From positions 170,187 to 234,186 of the forward strand of contig CAVUHO010000015.1 in the NCBI GenBank assembly GCA_963741385.1: DNA of 64,000 nucleotides. Reading direction: 5' to 3'. This DNA is from Sulfomarinibacter sp963741385. Its GTDB lineage: Bacteria; Acidobacteriota; Thermoanaerobaculia; Thermoanaerobaculales; Sulfomarinibacteraceae. This document shows, one piece after another, positions 41,881 through 50,562 of the stretch; within the stretch, counting starts at the first letter, position 1, and every line of letters begins with the position of its first letter. Made by a program: the position numbers and the translations under genes. The notes beneath the pieces were generated by a model. It worked only from the letters and a program-made list of their open reading frames with translations, was not told the origin of the DNA and did not search any database.

Positions 41881-44673
41881 ATGGTTAGGAGAAGTGTCGT
41901 ATGCCTTGCGATCCTGGGGTTATTGCTCCTTTTCAGCCTGCAGGCATCAGCTCAGACCAGAACCGGCCGCATCGTGGGCCAGGTTACCGGTGTGGAAGGC
42001 TACCCGATGCCGGGTGTCACGATCACGGCGAGCGGCGATGCCGTCATGGGCGGCTCGCGCACCGCGGTCACCGGCGACACGGGGGCGTACCGTTTTGCAG
42101 CGTTGCCACCCGGCACCTACTCCGTTCGGGCGGAGCTGACCGGCTTCCAGTCCCAGACGATCAACGCGGTCGCTGTCTCGATCGGCGGGTCGGGCACTGC
42201 CGACTTCGTGTTGCAACCCCAGTTCTCGGAGGAGATGGTGGTCACGAGCCAGTCGCCGTTGTTGGATGCCACGAGTTCGGCCACACCCGCCATTTACAGT
42301 GCCGATTTCCTCAAGAGACTCCCCACCAACCGCAATTTCTACGACATCATCGCGGTCTCGCCGGAAGTCAGCCTCGCTACCGAGGACAGCTCCCGTATGG
42401 TCGCCAGCGGCTCCAACGTCCAGTCCAACGCGTGGTTCATCGACGGCATCGAGACCGCCGCGCCGGAGACCGGCACCTCCTGGGTCGGTGTCAACCCCGA
42501 TGCGATCCAGGAGGTCCAGGTCATGTCGATCGGCGCCCCGGCCGAGTACGGCAACATGCTCGGGGCGGCCTTCAACGTGGTGACCAAATCGGGGTCCAAT
42601 GAGGTCAAGGGCGGCGTCAACGCCTATTGGTTCGACAACAACCTGGTGGACTCGAATATCAACTTCGACTCGGAGTATCCCGAATTCGTTCAGAACGAGT
42701 TCTGGGACGTCACCGCCACTCTCGGCGGGCCGATCGCCAAGGACAAGCTGTGGTTCTTCGCCGCGTACGAGTACTGGCGCGACAACCACTCCTATCCCGG
42801 CAGTGACCCGGTCGGCACTCCGACCTGGTATCAGGACCGCTATGACATCAAACTGTCGTGGCGGATCAACGACTCCAACCTCGTCGACGCCAAGGGCTAC
42901 TACGCGAAATGGGGGTACCCGGCGCAGACGAGCATTTTCGTGACGCCATCGGCGTCCGCGGGCGAGATCGGCGACGATTTAATGTGGGGGCTCAGCTACC
43001 AGTCGATCTTCTCGGACCGCACCTTCATGGAGGTGAGGTATACGGGCTGGACCACCAACGACGACAACCTCTCCCAGACCGGCAGCACCGAGGCGGCCTT
43101 TATCGATTACTCGCCGCCGGGCGGTGGCCCGGCGACGTACTGGGGCGGGGTGTTGTACCCCTGGACCTATGACACCTCGATCAACCAATTGAGCGTCTCG
43201 GTCTCCACCTTCGCCGACGACTTCATCGCCGGCGATCACGACTTCAAGTTCGGGATCCAGGCGAGCAGTGGTGACAACACCGGCAAGAATTACACTTCGA
43301 TGAACGGCTCCTACTACTACCACTACTACTCTCCCGAGTACGAGTACTACGGATACACCTATGGTGGTAATTACTACTACAAGGTCGACGGGCTGCCCTA
43401 CTTCTACGGCGCCGAAAACACCTCGGTCGGGGTCTTTGTCGACGACTCCTGGAGCGTCACCGACCGGCTGACTCTCAACCTGGGGGTCCGCTACGACTAC
43501 CACAAGGGCGTCATTCCCTCGTACGCCCGGCTGGACGCCAACGGAGATCCGACCGGTGAGATGGTCCCAGGCGTCGACCCGGTCTTCACCTGGAACAATT
43601 TCTCGCCGCGCATCGGTTTTGCCTACGCCGCCGGCGCGGACCAGCGGACGGTCATTCGGGGTTCCTTCGGGGTCTACTACGACGGTAACGTCACCGGTAA
43701 CTGGGACGCGCCCGCGCCGTTCCAGCCGCCGCAGTACTTCTCAACAGGCGACTCGTGGACTGGGCCCTGGGAACCCCAGGGAGTCTGGTGGGACCCCGGT
43801 ACCAACGAAGTCCAACCCAACCTCAAGGCGCCGCGGACCCTGCAGTACTCGGTCGGATTCGAGAAAGCCTTTGGTGAGAACTACTCGATCGGTATCACCG
43901 GTTTGTACAAGGACACCAAGGACCTGATCGGGTGGCAGATCCTGGACGACGGCGTCTATGAGGAGATGCCGTGGACCGACCCGTTCACCGGCGATGAGTA
44001 CACCCTGCTCAACCCGATCGTCTTCCCCTCGGTGCGCAAGGGCAACAGCCCCGGCTTTACTGTCGATCCGAACATCGACGGTTACTGGCAGGAGTACTGG
44101 GCTGTGATCGTGGAGTTCAACCGCCGGTTTGCCGACTTCTGGAGCATGCAGGCCTCCTACACCTACTCGGAGTCGACCGGTCTGATCGCAGCCTTCCAGT
44201 CTCAGTACCAGTCCAACCCGCTCTACGGCAACCGCTGGGGGGCTGATCCCAACGCGTTTCTCAACGCCGACGGCCAGCGACTGCAGGGCGACCGGCCGCA
44301 CATGTTCCGCGTGCAGGCGAACTTCGAGCTTCCCTGGAACATGAACCTCAACACCATGGTCAACCTCCAGAGCGGCCGGCCCTACAACCGCCTGTTCAGA
44401 GTGCCGACGGCCGGGCGACCACGTGCAGTCGTGGCGCCGGCGGGCGACCCCGGGCGCCATGGCTTCCAGTACCTGTGGGACCTCGGTATCGGCAAGAGGT
44501 TCGATCTCGGTAACGACGTCGCATTGCAGGTCGATCTCCAGCTCTTCAATGTCATCAACAACACGCCCACCGACTGGTTCGAGACGAACGTGCTGGCCGA
44601 GGGCGACGAGTTTGTACCCAACACGTGGGTCAAACCCCGCCGTCTGCAGCTCCACGTCGGGATCGAGTTCTAG
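41881..44673 (+). CDS. TonB-dependent outer-membrane receptor with carboxypeptidase-regulatory N-domain
   Basis: 930 residues, Oar-like acidobacterial type. The start at 41881 follows GGAGGAAGG and begins a clear signal peptide (VVCLAILGLLLLFSLQASAQ). A carboxypeptidase-regulatory beta-sandwich follows (about 25-105: GRIVGQVTGVEGYPMPGVTI ... ALPPGTYSVRAEL). Then comes a plug domain (FLKRLPTNRNFYDIIAVSPE; NMLGAAFNVVTKSGSNE) and a barrel ending in the outer-membrane terminal signature HVGIEF. Residues about 476-510 form a loop with 15 Tyr in about 33 residues. Transport of large substrates such as peptides or glycans is likely; the flanking TPR lipoproteins may be partners. It is followed by a strong terminator. 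Confidence 0.92.
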   Translation: MVRRSVVCLAILGLLLLFSLQASAQTRTGRIVGQVTGVEGYPMPGVTITASGDAVMGGSRTAVTGDTGAYRFAALPPGTYSVRAELTGFQSQTINAVAVSIGGSGTADFVLQPQFSEEMVVTSQSPLLDATSSATPAIYSADFLKRLPTNRNFYDIIAVSPEVSLATEDSSRMVASGSNVQSNAWFIDGIETAAPETGTSWVGVNPDAIQEVQVMSIGAPAEYGNMLGAAFNVVTKSGSNEVKGGVNAYWFDNNLVDSNINFDSEYPEFVQNEFWDVTATLGGPIAKDKLWFFAAYEYWRDNHSYPGSDPVGTPTWYQDRYDIKLSWRINDSNLVDAKGYYAKWGYPAQTSIFVTPSASAGEIGDDLMWGLSYQSIFSDRTFMEVRYTGWTTNDDNLSQTGSTEAAFIDYSPPGGGPATYWGGVLYPWTYDTSINQLSVSVSTFADDFIAGDHDFKFGIQASSGDNTGKNYTSMNGSYYYHYYSPEYEYYGYTYGGNYYYKVDGLPYFYGAENTSVGVFVDDSWSVTDRLTLNLGVRYDYHKGVIPSYARLDANGDPTGEMVPGVDPVFTWNNFSPRIGFAYAAGADQRTVIRGSFGVYYDGNVTGNWDAPAPFQPPQYFSTGDSWTGPWEPQGVWWDPGTNEVQPNLKAPRTLQYSVGFEKAFGENYSIGITGLYKDTKDLIGWQILDDGVYEEMPWTDPFTGDEYTLLNPIVFPSVRKGNSPGFTVDPNIDGYWQEYWAVIVEFNRRFADFWSMQASYTYSESTGLIAAFQSQYQSNPLYGNRWGADPNAFLNADGQRLQGDRPHMFRVQANFELPWNMNLNTMVNLQSGRPYNRLFRVPTAGRPRAVVAPAGDPGRHGFQYLWDLGIGKRFDLGNDVALQVDLQLFNVINNTPTDWFETNVLAEGDEFVPNTWVKPRRLQLHVGIEF

Positions 44674-44711
44674 AGCCTCTGGTTCCAGACAGGCCTCGAC
44701 GGCCACAACCC

Positions 44712-44747
44712 ACCGGGCGGCGAGCCGACTCGCCGCCCGGTTTTTTT
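44712..44747 (+). terminator. Rho-independent terminator of the TonB receptor gene
   Basis: Perfect 13-bp stem ACCGGGCGGCGAG / CTCGCCGCCCGGT with a 4-base loop CCGA, followed by TTTTTTT, 39 bp after the receptor stop codon. Confidence 0.93.
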
Positions 44748-44828
44748 AAAATGCAATCCACACCGGGCGAGGTGTTGGAGCCGGGTGAGTTCGTATTGCG
44801 GTCGTTTTCCGGGTACCATTCCGAGCGA

Positions 44829-46856
44829 ATGGGTGTCACACACCAAAATGTTGCGCGGACGTTGGTCTTTGCCGGTGTCTGTCTCTGCGGCGCGGGGCTC
44901 GTCTCCCCGTCCGGGCCATCCGCCGCTCGACAGCAGCCGAACGTGCTGCTGATCACTGTCGACACGCTGCGGGCCGATGCCCTGAGCTGCAACGGCCCGA
45001 AGAAGGTCTCCACACCGCAGCTCGACCGCCTTGCCCGGGGTGGGGTCAACTTCACGCGGGCGCGATCGTCGGTTCCGCTGACGCTGCCGGCGCACGCCTC
45101 GATCATGACCGGCAACCACCCTCCCGTCCACGGCGTTCGCGACAACGGCACCTACCGCCTCCCCGAGGAACAGTTGACGTTGGCCGAGGTTCTCGATCGT
45201 CAGGGCTATGAGACCGCGGCGTTCGTCGGCGCATTCGTTCTGGATCGCGACTTCGGCATTGCACAGGGGTTTCGCGTCTATGACGAGGGCAACTGGGGCA
45301 CCGTCGACACGCTGGACAACCTGGCCGCGGAGCGCAGCGCCGACGCCGTGTACGACGCCTTCTCGACGTGGCTGAAGGGCCGCGCCGTGGGGAAGCCGTT
45401 CTTTGTCTGGATTCACCTCTACGATCCCCACGCGCCGTATACGCCACCCGAACCGTTTCGAACGCGTTTTGCCGACGATCCGTACGCGGGCGAAGTCGCC
45501 TATACCGATGCGGTGGTGGGGAAGATCGTCCAGGATCTCGAATCCCGAAAACTCCTCGAGTCGACGCTGGTCGCGGTGGTCGGAGACCACGGCGAAGGGC
45601 TGGGTGACCATGGCGAGCAGACTCACGCCTTGCTGGTCTACAACTCCACCCTCCATGTACCCATGCTGCTCCACTTTCCCGGGCTCATTCCATCCGGGAC
45701 GACGGTTGAGCACCTCACCCGAACGATCGATCTGGCACCAACGATCCTGGATTACCTGGGCTTCTCACAGGCTTTTGGGCAGGGAACGAGCCTCCGTCCT
45801 CTGGTCGAAGGCGACAGCCCGGATGAGGAGATTGAAGCCTACAGCGAATCGCTCTACCCGAGCTTGAACCTCGGCTGGAGCGACCTCCGGGGCCTGGAAT
45901 CGGGCGGGTACCGTTTCATCCTTGCCCCTCGCCCGGAACTCTATGACCTCACCGAGGACCCGGGAGAGAAAAAGAACCTCATCGACTCGAACCCGGTGAT
46001 GGCCGATCAGCTCAGGCGCAGCCTGGCATCGCTGATGAAATCAATGCAGTCGTCGGCTGGCGACTCCAGGCAGGCGGTTGATCCCCGGACGGAAGAGATG
46101 CTACGGAGCCTCGGATATATCTCCAACAGCCACTCCCCGCCTCCAGATGGGTCCGCCCCGGTGGACCCCAAAGACAGACTCGGGCTCTGGAGAGACATCG
46201 AGCGTGGTCTTTCTCTATTCAGCCGGGGGAATTATGCCGACGCGCTCGTCATCTTCAATGAGGCGTTGGCCCAGGACAAAGACATCCCGATCCTCTACAC
46301 CAATATCGGGTGGTCGTACATCCAACTCAAACAGTATGAACAGGCGGAGCGGATCTATCGGCAGGCGCTCGAACACGGGATCGAATCGGCGGAAATCCAT
46401 ACCAACCTGGGTCTCGTCTCTTACCACCAGGGAGCCTTCGCAAAGGCTGAACAGGAGCTGTTGATCGCGTTGAAGCTCGACGAAGGCAGCGTCGCCGCCC
46501 ACTACCGTCTGGCCGACGTGTATCGTGCGACCAAGAATTCCGCCATGGCCGTCGAGCAGTATCGGCGAGTGCTCGATATCAGCCCCAACTACGTCTGGGC
46601 CCTGAACGGCCTGGGCATGGCCCTCGCCATGGCGGGTAAGGACGACGAAGCTCTCGCCGCCTTCCGCAACGTCGTGCGGATCGAACCGACGATGGCGCTG
46701 GGGTTTCTCAACCTGGCCATCCACCTCGAGCGCATGAAACGATTTCCGGAAGCCCTGGAGGCTTACCAGAAGTTCATGGATCTTTCGTCTGAAGGAGAGT
46801 TCGCCCAATTTCGTGAACGAGCCGCAGCCGCCATCAAGAGACTTCAGGGCCTCTGA
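44829..46856 (+). CDS. exported AP-superfamily (sulfatase-like) hydrolase with TPR repeats
   Basis: 675 residues, paralogous to the 39012 gene. Signal sequence at the N-terminus (TLVFAGVCLCGAGLVSPSG). Catalytic domain: NVLLITVDTLRADALSCNG, SVPLTLPAHASIMTG in place of CxPxR (Thr nucleophile inferred), VGDHGEGLGDHGEQTHA, and ELYDLTEDPGEKKNLI. TPR units from about 440 to the end (AEIHTNLGLVSYHQGAFAKAEQELL). ATG 44829 is chosen as it starts the signal peptide; an in-frame ATG at 44751 lies just after the terminator and would add 26 non-signal-like residues. The 3' end overlaps the convergent dmpA gene by 13 bp. Confidence 0.85.
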   Translation: MGVTHQNVARTLVFAGVCLCGAGLVSPSGPSAARQQPNVLLITVDTLRADALSCNGPKKVSTPQLDRLARGGVNFTRARSSVPLTLPAHASIMTGNHPPVHGVRDNGTYRLPEEQLTLAEVLDRQGYETAAFVGAFVLDRDFGIAQGFRVYDEGNWGTVDTLDNLAAERSADAVYDAFSTWLKGRAVGKPFFVWIHLYDPHAPYTPPEPFRTRFADDPYAGEVAYTDAVVGKIVQDLESRKLLESTLVAVVGDHGEGLGDHGEQTHALLVYNSTLHVPMLLHFPGLIPSGTTVEHLTRTIDLAPTILDYLGFSQAFGQGTSLRPLVEGDSPDEEIEAYSESLYPSLNLGWSDLRGLESGGYRFILAPRPELYDLTEDPGEKKNLIDSNPVMADQLRRSLASLMKSMQSSAGDSRQAVDPRTEEMLRSLGYISNSHSPPPDGSAPVDPKDRLGLWRDIERGLSLFSRGNYADALVIFNEALAQDKDIPILYTNIGWSYIQLKQYEQAERIYRQALEHGIESAEIHTNLGLVSYHQGAFAKAEQELLIALKLDEGSVAAHYRLADVYRATKNSAMAVEQYRRVLDISPNYVWALNGLGMALAMAGKDDEALAAFRNVVRIEPTMALGFLNLAIHLERMKRFPEALEAYQKFMDLSSEGEFAQFRERAAAAIKRLQGL

Positions 46857-47995
46857 CCCGGGCCCGCCATGACCTCCAGCAGTGCGTCGTGCGGCAACGC
46901 CTTGGCGTAGCGCCCCTGGTCTCCGGTCATGTCGCGGGCGGCTATCAACGCGTTGATGATCGCCTCCTCGACCGCCTCGACGGTGGCGCCGAACAGGGAA
47001 GAGATCTCGTCGTTTGGAATCGACCGATGGACCAGCAGCCGGTCGGCACGACCCAGTGAGTCGTCGGCCGTCGAGAAGGCGACGAAGATGTCGCCGGATC
47101 CGTTGCTCGCGATCGAGCCGTTGCGACCAAGCCCCAGGGCCGCGCGCCGGGCGATGCGTTTGAGCTGGTGCGGCAGCAGCGGCGCGTCGGTGGCGATGAC
47201 AACGATGATCGAACCGTTTTCGTCGGCTTCGGGTTCGGGCTCCGAGTAGATCCGGTGCTCGCGAAGGTATCTGCCGACCGGCACTCCAGAAATCCGCAGC
47301 TGCTCGCGCAGACCGTAGTTGGCCTGTACCAGCACGCCTACGGTGTAGGACGAACCGAGCACATCGACCATCCGCGACGCGGTGCCGATGCCTCCCTTGA
47401 ATTCGTAGCACACCATCCCGGTGCCTCCGCCAACATTGCCCTCGGCCACCGGGCCCGAAGCCGCACCGTCGAGGGCCGCATCGACGTGCTCGGCCTTGAC
47501 GTGAAAGCCGTTGATGTCGTTGAGGTGGCCGTCCCAGGTTTCGGCGACCACCGGCAGAGCCCACCAGTAGCCGCTGGCATCGGGCTCGCCCTGGCGGATA
47601 CGCCAGGCGATGGTCGCCTGGTGGACCGTGCCGACGCTGTGGGTGTTGGTGAGCATCACCGGGCCCTCCAGTTGGCCCGATTCCTCGAGCCAGGTGGTGC
47701 CGGTCATCTCTCCGTTGCCGTTGAGCGCGAACCAGCCTCCGAACACCGGCCGCATGAGGGTGTCCTTGCCGCGGGGCAGGACCGCGGTGACACCGGTGCG
47801 AACGGCGCGCCCGTCCTCGAGGTCCTCGATCAGGGTCGTGTGGCCCACGGTGACCCCGGCGACGTCGGTGATCGCATTCAACGGTCCCGGCGTGCCGTCA
47901 AAAGGAATGCCGAGATCGCGGGCGCGCGGTGGTTCGGCGGCAAAGGAAAAACGGGTTGCCAAGAGAAAGCAGGTGATCCACAGAGTCCGTCGCAT
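46844..47995 (-). CDS. dmpA: exported DmpA-like L-aminopeptidase/D-esterase (S58)
   Basis: 383 residues. ATG 47995 follows GGAGGAT and opens a signal peptide (LWITCFLLATRFSFAAE). S58 family landmarks: ARDLGIPFDGTPGPLNAITDVAGVTVGHTT at the N-terminus, NVGGGTGMVCYEFKGGIGT, and the autocleavage site SNGSGDIFVAFST near residue 298, where Ser becomes the N-terminal nucleophile. It releases N-terminal amino acids from peptides, including D- or beta-amino acids in relatives. Its 3' end overlaps the sulfatase-like gene. Divergent from the Rieske gene with a 114-bp shared promoter gap. Confidence 0.94.
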   Translation of the reverse strand: MRRTLWITCFLLATRFSFAAEPPRARDLGIPFDGTPGPLNAITDVAGVTVGHTTLIEDLEDGRAVRTGVTAVLPRGKDTLMRPVFGGWFALNGNGEMTGTTWLEESGQLEGPVMLTNTHSVGTVHQATIAWRIRQGEPDASGYWWALPVVAETWDGHLNDINGFHVKAEHVDAALDGAASGPVAEGNVGGGTGMVCYEFKGGIGTASRMVDVLGSSYTVGVLVQANYGLREQLRISGVPVGRYLREHRIYSEPEPEADENGSIIVVIATDAPLLPHQLKRIARRAALGLGRNGSIASNGSGDIFVAFSTADDSLGRADRLLVHRSIPNDEISSLFGATVEAVEEAIINALIAARDMTGDQGRYAKALPHDALLEVMAGPGQRP

Positions 47996-48109
47996 GGCGT
48001 ATCCTCCGTCTGGAGCGGTGGGTATCCTTGGGGAATCATGGCACTGCACGCGAAAAATGTCGCGGTTCAGGTCCCCAAATCTGGAGGCGCCGGGTGAAGG
48101 GGAGCCACT

Positions 48110-49189
48110 ATGAAAGCCCATGACGACGACATGAAGGTTGTTCCCCTCAACGAGGCCTCCGCCCTCGCGGCCGCGTATTACGTGGACCCCGCGGTGGCGG
48201 CGGTGGAGCGGGAGCAGGTTTTCTCCCGCAGCTGGCAGCTGGCCGCCCGCGCCGACGATCTCACGGCAGCCGGCGACCACGTGGTGTGTGAGATCGCGGG
48301 CACTCCCCTGATCATCGTGCGTGGCGCCGACGGCGTGTTGAGAGCCCTCCACAACGTGTGCCGCCACCGTGCCGGCCCGCTCGCGACCGAAAACGGCCGC
48401 GGCGCGAAGAACCTGCGCTGCCGGTACCACGGCTGGACGTACGCCCTCGAGGGTGGTCTGCGGGCCGCTCCGGAGATGAGCGAGGCCCGCGATTTCGATG
48501 TCTCGGCCATCCGATTGACGGCGGCCCGGGTCCACGAGTGGCAGGGTCTGGTCTTCGTGGCACTCGATGACGACACTCCGCCGTTCGAGGCGGTGTACGG
48601 CGGCATCGCCGAGCGTATCGCGCCCGTCGACCTCGCAGCCATGACCTTTCACAGCCGCGTCGAGTATGAGGTGTGGTGTAACTGGAAGGTCTACATCGAC
48701 AATTTTCTGGAGGGCTACCACCTGCCGCACGTCCACCCCGGGCTCTCCAAGGTGCTCGACTACCGGTCCTACGACACCGAGCTCTTCGAGTGGTACTCGC
48801 TGCAGCACTCGCCGCTGCGCGACGCCGGCGATGTGTACGGGGACGGCGATGCCTGGTACTTCTTCGTCTATCCCAACATCATGCTCAACATCATGCCCGC
48901 GAGATTACAGACCAACGTCGTGCTACCGCTCGGCCTCGACCGCTGCAAAGTCGTCTTCGACTACTACTTCAGCGGCGATGGCGCTGCCCGCAGCGGGTCA
49001 GACCTGGAGTTCAGCGACGAGATCCAGCAGGAGGACATCGATATCTGCCAACGGGTGCAGAAGGGCCTGCTCTCGGGCGGCTACGTCCCGGGCCGGCTCT
49101 CCCCGAAGAGGGAGGCCGGCGTCTGGCATTTCCAGAACCTGTTGCGCCGCGCTTACAGCTCAGCCGGGTGGCGGCGCCACCAGACATAG
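48110..49189 (+). CDS. Rieske non-heme iron oxygenase, alpha subunit
   Basis: 359 residues. Rieske [2Fe-2S] ligands C84/H86 and C104/H107 (NVCRHRAGP; LRCRYHGWTY). The mononuclear iron site is in NFLEGYHLPHVHPGL with H204 and H209 and a late Asp. The size and the EGYHLPHVHPG motif resemble single-component-type alpha subunits such as choline/glycine-betaine or carnitine oxygenases rather than large aromatic dioxygenases; the substrate is unclear. No reductase gene is nearby. Ribosome site AGGGGAG precedes ATG 48110. The last 37 bp overlap the convergent permease gene. Confidence 0.92.
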   Translation: MKAHDDDMKVVPLNEASALAAAYYVDPAVAAVEREQVFSRSWQLAARADDLTAAGDHVVCEIAGTPLIIVRGADGVLRALHNVCRHRAGPLATENGRGAKNLRCRYHGWTYALEGGLRAAPEMSEARDFDVSAIRLTAARVHEWQGLVFVALDDDTPPFEAVYGGIAERIAPVDLAAMTFHSRVEYEVWCNWKVYIDNFLEGYHLPHVHPGLSKVLDYRSYDTELFEWYSLQHSPLRDAGDVYGDGDAWYFFVYPNIMLNIMPARLQTNVVLPLGLDRCKVVFDYYFSGDGAARSGSDLEFSDEIQQEDIDICQRVQKGLLSGGYVPGRLSPKREAGVWHFQNLLRRAYSSAGWRRHQT

Positions 49190-50562
49190 GCGGGGATGCC
49201 CGCCGCCATCAAGCCGAGACCGAGCAGGGACTCCATCGGCTTTTCCACCAGGGTATTGCCGAGCAGCAGGACGGACGCCAGGATGAAGAGAACCGGCACC
49301 ACCGGGTAGCCGAACACCTTGTACGGTCTCTCCGCTTCCGGCCGCCGCCGGCGGAGAACGATGACTGCACCGGCGGTCGCGGCGTGGAACAGCAGCATCG
49401 CGAAGACGACGTAGGTGTAGATCTGCTCGTAGGTCCCGGACAGCGCCAACACCACGCCCCACAGGCTCTGCGCCCACAGGCTCCGTCCGGGAGTGTGGAA
49501 ACGCGGGTGGACCTTCGCCAGCCCGCGGAAGAACACGCCGTCGCGCGCCATCGGGAGATAGATCCGCGAGCTGTAGAGGATGGTGGCCGAGAGACACCCG
49601 AAGGTCGAGACCAGGACCGCAAACGAGATCATCCTGCCGCCGCCGGCGCCGAACAGGGCGGTGGCCGCGGTCTCGGCGATCCGCCGCGTGCCGGCCATTT
49701 CTTCGAGCGAGAGGGCGCGGAAGTAGACCAGGTTGATCAGCCCGTAGAGCCCCATCACGATCACCGTGCCCCACACCAGCCCGAAGGGCAGGGTACGCTC
49801 CGGGTCGCGCATCTCGCCGGCCGAAAAGGTCGGTCCGTACCACCCGTCGTAGGTCCACAGCGCGGCGATCATGGCGATGCCGACTCCTGCAAGCAGCGGA
49901 ACCGAAGGCAGCGGGCCGAAAAGTGAAACCTGCTGGGGCGCGTCCACAAAGAACGCCAGCCCGACGAAGACGACGATGGCGCCGATCCGGAACACCGTGA
50001 GAAAGTTCTGCACCCCGGCGCCCTCGCGCAGACCGATATAGTTGACTGCGCTCAGCATCAGGATGGCGGCCGCGGCGGCGATCTGGCCGCCGGACAGGTT
50101 CCAGATCCACGGTCCGACGGGCGCCGACAGCACCACGTTGGACGTCGAGAAAAAGGGCAGGAAGCTGCCCAGGTACTCGCCGAAGGCCACCGCCAGCGCG
50201 GCGATGCCGCCCGACATGACGATCAGGAAGCAGGCCCAACCGAAGAGAAATCCCCAGAACGGGCCGTAGGCCTCCTTGAGGAAGTGGTACATGCCGCCGG
50301 CACGGGGGAACATCGCCCCGAGCTCGGCGTAGGTGAGGGCGCCGGCCAGAGTGAGGAAGCCGGCGAGCGTCCACACCAGCAGGATCATCCCCTGGTGGGG
50401 CAGCACGCGGGCGATGTCGGCGGTGGTGATGAAGATCCCGGTGCCGACCACCGAGCCGACGGTCAGAAACGTGGCGTCCCAGCGGCCGAGGCCGCGGACG
50501 AGGCCCTCGGAGGTCAGCGGTTCGTCGTTGGTGCTCACGCCGTGTTCTCCGTTCGTCTTCAT
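49153..50562 (-). CDS. APC superfamily amino acid permease
   Basis: 469 residues with about 12 TM helices. TM1 has the APC signature TVGSVVGTGIFITTADIA, followed by GALTYAELGAMFPRAGGMYHFL. It imports or exchanges amino acids across the inner membrane. ATG 50562 overlaps the M28 peptidase stop (ATGA), indicating coupling; GTG 50538 with GGAG upstream is an alternative start. It is the last gene of the S9-M28-permease operon. The 3' end overlaps the Rieske gene by 37 bp in convergent orientation. Confidence 0.9.
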   Translation of the reverse strand: MKTNGEHGVSTNDEPLTSEGLVRGLGRWDATFLTVGSVVGTGIFITTADIARVLPHQGMILLVWTLAGFLTLAGALTYAELGAMFPRAGGMYHFLKEAYGPFWGFLFGWACFLIVMSGGIAALAVAFGEYLGSFLPFFSTSNVVLSAPVGPWIWNLSGGQIAAAAAILMLSAVNYIGLREGAGVQNFLTVFRIGAIVVFVGLAFFVDAPQQVSLFGPLPSVPLLAGVGIAMIAALWTYDGWYGPTFSAGEMRDPERTLPFGLVWGTVIVMGLYGLINLVYFRALSLEEMAGTRRIAETAATALFGAGGGRMISFAVLVSTFGCLSATILYSSRIYLPMARDGVFFRGLAKVHPRFHTPGRSLWAQSLWGVVLALSGTYEQIYTYVVFAMLLFHAATAGAVIVLRRRRPEAERPYKVFGYPVVPVLFILASVLLLGNTLVEKPMESLLGLGLMAAGIPAYVWWRRHPAEL

